Source of the DNA: Alphaproteobacteria bacterium | Lineage (GTDB): Bacteria; Pseudomonadota; Alphaproteobacteria; Micropepsales; Micropepsaceae | DNA length: 6,531 nucleotides | NCBI GenBank assembly: GCA_003451645.1 | Contig: DMER01000176.1 | Span: 1-6,531, forward strand | Direction of reading: 5' to 3' | Shown: positions 6,363 through 6,531 of the stretch, in pieces | Position numbering within the stretch: the stretch's first letter is position 1 | How the letters are laid out: each line of letters begins with the position of its first letter | The notes under the pieces: model-generated | The model's database searches: none | What the model was told of the DNA's origin: nothing | The model's input: only the letters and a program-made list of their open reading frames with translations | Translations under genes and position numbers: made by a program

Positions 6363-6391
6363 AGTCTAGACCCGCCGGGCGGTCCGGCCAA
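6363..6391 (-). promoter_or_regulatory. Possible promoter between the two lepB genes
   Basis: On the minus strand TTGGCC (6386-6391) and TAGACT (6363-6368) are 17 bases apart, each matching the sigma70 consensus at four of six positions. The start would fall about 20 bases before the lepB ATG. The spacer holds a GC-rich dyad: GACC-N8-GGTC at 6369-6384, containing CCGCC and GGCGG around one base. Chance matches of this quality are common, so confidence is low; the spacing and position are the arguments for it. Confidence 0.25.
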
Positions 6392-6405
6392 GGGGGGCCG
6401 CGGCC
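6384..6405. repeat. GC-rich overlapping inverted repeats in the lepB-lepB gap
   Basis: CGGCC (6385-6389) and GGCCG (6396-6400) form a five-base stem with a six-base loop, and GGCCGCGGCC (6396-6405) is itself a ten-base palindrome, so alternative folds compete. The elements lie just past the stop of the upstream lepB copy. No T run follows on the minus strand, so a rho-independent terminator is not supported; a pausing or RNA-protecting hairpin is possible. Confidence 0.35.
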
Positions 6406-6412
6406 TCTGCGA

Positions 6413-6531
6413 TCAGCGGATCACAGTGATCAAACGGTCGTAGCGGATGGCAAAGGGCCACCGCCACACCTGCCACCAGCGCAAATCCGCACTCACCGAG
6501 AAGAAGATGAGGTCCGCACGGCCGACAATAT
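6413..6531 (-). CDS. Second signal peptidase I, 3' end only
   Basis: This frame runs from the window edge to TGA at 6413-6415 and encodes the last 38 residues of a signal peptidase I, starting IVGRADLIFFS and including WWQVWRWPFAIRYDRL. Aligned without gaps to the last 38 residues of the neighbouring lepB, 20 are identical, including the whole QVWRWP segment. The two stop codons are exactly 868 bases apart, and a 22-base stretch is identical between the copies at 6455-6476 and 5587-5608. The fragment shows family and paralogy but not whether the catalytic Ser and Lys, which lie outside, are kept. It is too short for anything except the C-terminus to be judged. Confidence 0.82.
   Translation of the reverse strand, partial: IVGRADLIFFSVSADLRWWQVWRWPFAIRYDRLITVIR

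Overview
The window reads as chromosomal DNA of an alphaproteobacterium. This rests on the gene order lepB-rnc-era-recO-parC, the shape of the individual proteins (for example the ParC HPHGDQSVYDALVRLAQDF stretch and the LepB LLVGDYLFVSKYSYG stretch), and a cobS next to DUF1289 genes. I cannot place it to order. Coding density is very high and I see no RNA genes, insertion sequences or CRISPR.

Layout: the left end (1-912, plus strand) holds the 3' end of a cobalamin synthase gene (cobS) followed by two small DUF1289 proteins. Each has a four-cysteine CX3C-X8-CX2C motif, and they are clear paralogues. Between them lie 70 bases with a TTGACA hexamer, three 7-base repeats at exact 11-base spacing that resemble a Pho box, and an overlapping inverted repeat. 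The rest (916-6531) is one minus-strand block, read right to left: the 3' end of a signal peptidase I gene, a complete second signal peptidase I (lepB), RNase III (rnc), the GTPase Era, RecO, and topoisomerase IV subunit A (parC). The two gene sets converge with only three bases between stop codons.

The minus-strand genes look like one operon. lepB and rnc overlap by 14 bases, rnc and era by 4 (ATGA), era and recO are 12 bases apart, and recO and parC 57. The block joins protein export (LepB), RNA processing and 30S ribosome assembly (RNase III, Era), recombinational repair (RecO) and chromosome decatenation (ParC). All five complete proteins keep the catalytic or binding motifs I could check, apart from a family-variable Gln in the ParC quinolone pocket.

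Most of the window is ordinary housekeeping DNA and I found no new multi-gene system. The items most worth a second look are the Pho-box-like repeat array before the second DUF1289 gene, the tandem lepB duplication, and a possible promoter with a dyad in its spacer between the two lepB copies.
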